Assembly (NCBI GenBank): GCA_017622635.1
Contig: JAGAQS010000238.1
Coordinates: 1 to 8,732 of the forward strand
Length of the DNA stretch: 8,732 nucleotides
Reading direction: 5' to 3'
Source: Ruminococcus sp.
Lineage (GTDB): Bacteria; Bacillota; Clostridia; Oscillospirales; Ruminococcaceae
In this document: in pieces, positions 6,330 to 8,732 of the stretch
How positions within the stretch are numbered: position 1 is the stretch's first letter
Layout of the letters: the number at the start of each line of letters is the position of its first letter
Notes under the pieces: model-generated
Database searches by the model: none
What the model was told of the DNA's origin: nothing
The model's input: only the letters and a program-made list of their open reading frames with translations
Program-made: the position numbers and the translations under genes

Positions 6330-6353
6330 ATAAACAGGTGCAGACTTGTTTAT
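6330..6353 (+). other. Small stem-loop after the pspA-like gene
   Basis: Ten bases (6330-6339) can pair with 6344-6353, with one G-U pair, around a GCAG loop, 5 nt after the pspA-like stop codon. The following sequence is ATATAAAAAAA on this strand with no T-run, so it is not a standard intrinsic terminator. It may act in RNA stability or partial separation of the upstream gene from the small downstream gene, or may be incidental. Confidence 0.35.
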
Positions 6354-6401
6354 ATATAAAAAAATTCCCGTGTGGATTGAATAAAGAAAAGAGTTTTATA
6401 T

Positions 6402-6569
6402 ATGAGTAAAAAAAATGATAATTATCCTCGTAAGGTTTTCAGTACAAGTATAGCTGTACTTTGTGCGTTGTTTGTCGCAATAACTTCAATTCTCTACATT
6501 CTCTACAAAGGCTGGAGTGCAAAGCTTGATTTTGAGAAGTGGAAAGACTACGACGAATGTGGCATATGA
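6402..6569 (+). CDS. 55-residue single-span membrane protein, unknown function
   Basis: The ORF encodes a protein starting MSKKNDNYPRKVF, with one membrane span at about residues 12-35 (VFSTSIAVLCALFVAITSILYILY) and a charged, aromatic tail (KGWSAKLDFEKWKDYDECGI). The positively charged start and acidic tail predict the N terminus inside and the C terminus outside. The ribosome binding site is weak: an AAGAG-like stretch lies about 9 nt before the ATG. Codon use and a good stop position just before a strong terminator support a real gene. It sits 76 nt after the pspA-like gene and probably shares its transcript, which suggests a membrane partner for that protein. I do not recognise the family. 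Confidence 0.65.
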   Translation: MSKKNDNYPRKVFSTSIAVLCALFVAITSILYILYKGWSAKLDFEKWKDYDECGI

Positions 6570-6583
6570 TTAAGAATATCGGC

Positions 6584-6613
6584 AGGGCGGGAATTTTCCC
6601 GTCTTGTTTTTTT
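6584..6613 (+). terminator. Intrinsic terminator of the pspA-like unit
   Basis: AGGGCGGGA (6584-6592) pairs with TCCCGTCTT (6597-6605) over nine positions including two G-U pairs, with a 4-nt loop. It is followed by G and seven T (6607-6613). It lies 15 nt after the stop codon of the 55-residue membrane protein, which supports that ORF as the last gene of the unit. Confidence 0.85.
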
Positions 6614-6624
6614 GTGTACGGCTA

Positions 6625-6653
6625 TTGATTAATTACGTTTAATATGTTATTAT
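6625..6653 (+). promoter_or_regulatory. Sigma-A-type promoter of the ABC-F gene
   Basis: TTGATT (6625-6630), a 17-nt spacer and TATTAT (6648-6653, five of six matches) lie 12 nt after the terminator. The start of transcription would be near 6660, leaving a leader of about 25 nt with AAAGGGAG at 6672-6679, 5 nt before the ATG. A leader this short has no room for the uORF or attenuator found before many antibiotic-inducible ABC-F genes. Confidence 0.65.
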
Positions 6654-6684
6654 ATAAGTATTAATTTTTGTAAAGGGAGATTTT

Positions 6685-8613
6685 ATGCTTGTTTCTTTAA
6701 ATAATATAAATAAATTCTACAACGGAAATCAGCTTTTAAACAATATTTCACTGACGATTGACGAAAACGACAAAATCGGTCTTGTCGGAAATAACGGCTG
6801 TGGAAAATCCACACTTCTTAAAATAATTACAGGTTCGGTTGAACCCGACAGGTTCACCGAAAAGGACGGTATTGTTTCAACAGCGTCAAAGACGACTATC
6901 GGTTATTTGGAACAAATGGGCGGACTTGATTCCGAAAAAACTGTAATGGAAGAAATGCAGAGCGTCTTTGAACCTGTACACCGTGCTATAGAGCGTCTGC
7001 GTGAGATTGAAGCGGAAATTGAATCGGGTGACGATTCGTCAGCAGACGAGTATCAACAGCTTTCTTCGTGGATTGAGGCAAACGACGGCTACAATACCGA
7101 CGTTAAAATAAGAATGATTCTGAACGGTATGGGCTTTACCGAAAACGAACTGAAAAGAACGGTTTCGGGGTTCAGCGGAGGTGAAAAAACACGTCTTTGT
7201 ATTTCAAAACTTCTTCTTGAAGAACCTAATTTACTCATACTGGACGAGCCGACCAATCATCTTGACTTTAAAACGATAATGTGGCTTGAGGATTACCTGC
7301 GTTCATATAAGGGTGCTGTGCTGATTGTATCGCATGACCGTTATTTTCTTGACCGTCTGTGTACGTCGATATGTGAAATAGAGAGAGGGACTCTCACACG
7401 CTACAGGGGAAATTATTCGGTGTTTGTGCGACAGCGTGAGGAAAACGATACACGCCGTGCGAAAGAGTACGAAATCCAGCAGAAACAGATTGCAAAGCTT
7501 GAAGATTATGTCGCAAAGAACCTTGTACGTGCCTCCACAACCAAAATGGCACAGAGCAAACGTAAACAGCTTGAAAAAATGGAACGTGTGGAAAAGCCTT
7601 TCCATGATACGAAGTCCGCAAAAATTCATTTTACTTATTCCACAGAACCGCCTTTAGATGTCCTTAAAGTAAAAGGCGTTGACATATCGGTAGGTGAGGG
7701 AAGTTCACGCAAGACCCTTGTTGACGAAATAAACTTTGAAGTCCGCAGGGGTGAAAAAGTCGGAATAATCGGTGACAACGGAATAGGCAAGTCAACGCTT
7801 CTTAAAATCATTCAGGAAAAACTCGCACATAAAGGTACTGTCCGCTGGAACAGTAATATTAAAATATCTTACTTTGAACAGGAAAGCACCAATCTGAACC
7901 GTGAACTGACTGTCATGGAAGAAATACACAGCCGTTACCCATCAATGTCGGATTTGGAAGTACGCAGTCTGCTTGCACAGGTAAGGATTACGGGTGAGAA
8001 TGTTTTCAAGGAAACGGGCGTTATCAGCGGTGGGGAACGTGCGAAACTCTGTTTTGCGATAATGATGCAGGAACACGGAAACGTCCTTATTCTCGACGAA
8101 CCGACAAACCACCTTGACCTGTCGTCAAAAGAGGCAATAGAAGAAGCACTCGAAGAATATACGGGAACAGTTATTTTTGTATCGCACGACCGTTATTTGT
8201 TGAGTAAAATCGCCGACCGTCTTATTGAACTTACAGACGGCACGTATCGTCTGCATGATTACGGCTTTGAAAAATATCTTGACGTACTCCGTGACGAACA
8301 GGCAGAACAGAAAAGAATCGCAGATGCTGAAAAATTTGCTAAAAATGCCGAAGTTACAAAAGACAAAGCGGTAAAATCCTACCGTAACAAACAGCAGAGA
8401 AGTGCCGACGCTTCACGTAAAAACGAAATGAAACGTCTTGAAAAGGAAATAGACGCTTTACAGGCAAAAATTGATGCACTTACAGAAGAAATTTCAAAAG
8501 AAGAAGTCTACAGCGATTATGAACTGATGAGTGCAAAGTGTACAGAAATAGAACAGTTTAAACAGCAGATTGACGAAAATTTTGACAAGCTGGTTGAACT
8601 CGAAGAACAATGA
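6685..8613 (+). CDS. ABC-F family ATPase (ribosome-associated translation factor)
   Basis: A 642-residue soluble protein with two ATP-binding cassettes and no membrane span, the ABC-F layout. Cassette 1 has Walker A GNNGCGKST (35-43), signature SGGEK (164-168), Walker B LLILDE (183-188) and switch His in SHDR (216-219). The linker at about 245-325 is charged and helical (RQREENDTRRAKEYEIQQKQIAKLEDYV, then KMAQSKRKQLEKMER), the region that reaches into the ribosomal P/E-site area in this family. Cassette 2 has GDNGIGKST (363-371), signature SGGER (448-452), LILDE (468-472) and SHDR (500-503). Residues about 533-642 form a C-terminal coiled coil, as in YdiF/Uup-type members. All catalytic residues are present, including both Walker B Glu. 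The length equals that of Bacillus YdiF as I recall it. A housekeeping translation role is more likely than antibiotic resistance, but sequence alone does not separate these. It is transcribed alone in this window. Confidence 0.93.
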   Translation: MLVSLNNINKFYNGNQLLNNISLTIDENDKIGLVGNNGCGKSTLLKIITGSVEPDRFTEKDGIVSTASKTTIGYLEQMGGLDSEKTVMEEMQSVFEPVHRAIERLREIEAEIESGDDSSADEYQQLSSWIEANDGYNTDVKIRMILNGMGFTENELKRTVSGFSGGEKTRLCISKLLLEEPNLLILDEPTNHLDFKTIMWLEDYLRSYKGAVLIVSHDRYFLDRLCTSICEIERGTLTRYRGNYSVFVRQREENDTRRAKEYEIQQKQIAKLEDYVAKNLVRASTTKMAQSKRKQLEKMERVEKPFHDTKSAKIHFTYSTEPPLDVLKVKGVDISVGEGSSRKTLVDEINFEVRRGEKVGIIGDNGIGKSTLLKIIQEKLAHKGTVRWNSNIKISYFEQESTNLNRELTVMEEIHSRYPSMSDLEVRSLLAQVRITGENVFKETGVISGGERAKLCFAIMMQEHGNVLILDEPTNHLDLSSKEAIEEALEEYTGTVIFVSHDRYLLSKIADRLIELTDGTYRLHDYGFEKYLDVLRDEQAEQKRIADAEKFAKNAEVTKDKAVKSYRNKQQRSADASRKNEMKRLEKEIDALQAKIDALTEEISKEEVYSDYELMSAKCTEIEQFKQQIDENFDKLVELEEQ

Positions 8614-8685
8614 TGATTTTTTACAACTTATAAGCGGTTCAATTGTCGAAATTTAACAAAAAATTGTTTTGCATAAAAAAATATA

Positions 8686-8714
8686 TTGAAAAATCACTGA
8701 CGGTATGGTATAAT
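8686..8714 (+). promoter_or_regulatory. Strong promoter of a gene beyond the right edge
   Basis: TTGAAA (8686-8691), a 17-nt spacer and a perfect TATAAT (8709-8714) are present. A TG at 8706-8707 with one base before the hexamer adds an extended -10 element. Only 18 nt follow in the window, so the gene it drives is not visible. The stretch from the ABC-F stop to this promoter (8614-8685) is AT-rich and has no convincing gene. Confidence 0.7.
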
Positions 8715-8732
8715 ATAAATTAATAATTCTGC

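Noticed and set aside
6685..8613. ABC-F gene as an antibiotic-resistance determinant
   Set aside because: The C-terminal coiled coil and short leader without an attenuator look like a housekeeping YdiF/Uup-type factor; nothing in the window suggests a resistance island.
8655..8668. AACAA/TTGTT stem as a terminator for the ABC-F gene
   Set aside because: Only five pairs, almost all A-T, and the tail TTGC is not a T-run. The true 3' end of this transcript is not visible.
1..8732. Mobile element, CRISPR, prophage, toxin-antitoxin or defence system
   Set aside because: No transposase, integrase, spaced direct repeats, nuclease or paired small toxin genes were found; the gene content looks like stable chromosome.

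Overview
The window looks like chromosomal DNA from an AT-rich Gram-positive anaerobe of the Ruminococcus type (Oscillospiraceae/Clostridia). The main evidence is a secreted protein ending in a two-repeat type I dockerin, three Firmicutes sporulation genes of the ylbJ/yqfC/yqfD type, strong AGGAGG-like ribosome binding sites and consensus sigma-A promoters. The species cannot be fixed from this sequence. A dockerin together with sporulation genes would suit a cellulosome- or amylosome-forming Ruminococcus, but that is inference.

Left part (1-3017): the 3' half of a DUF3737 beta-helix gene (+) runs tail to tail into a solute-binding-type lipoprotein gene (-). The lipoprotein gene diverges from a secreted C39-like cysteine peptidase with an FN3-like domain and a dockerin (+). 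The peptidase has its own sigma-A promoter. The lipoprotein leader can form a 14-bp hairpin that covers its Shine-Dalgarno sequence.

Middle part (3019-5656, all -): a compact sporulation cluster reads ylbJ, yqfC, yqfD. It is preceded by an unlisted 17-codon leader ORF whose stop codon lies in the ylbJ ribosome binding site and whose own start lies in one arm of a perfect 13-bp inverted repeat. yqfD ends 1 nt from the peptidase stop. A likely terminator for the peptidase transcript is embedded in the yqfD coding sequence.

Right part (5693-8732, all +): a perfect consensus promoter (TTGACA, 17 nt, TATAAT) drives a short PspA/IM30-like protein and a 55-residue single-span membrane protein, closed by a clear intrinsic terminator. 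A second promoter then drives a 642-residue ABC-F ATPase. The window ends on another strong promoter whose gene lies outside.

I see no CRISPR array, insertion sequence, phage gene, tRNA, rRNA or obvious defence system. Most of the window is ordinary core genome. The points most worth a second look are the two leader hairpins that bury ribosome binding sites, the ylbJ leader peptide, and the short PspA paired with a small membrane protein.
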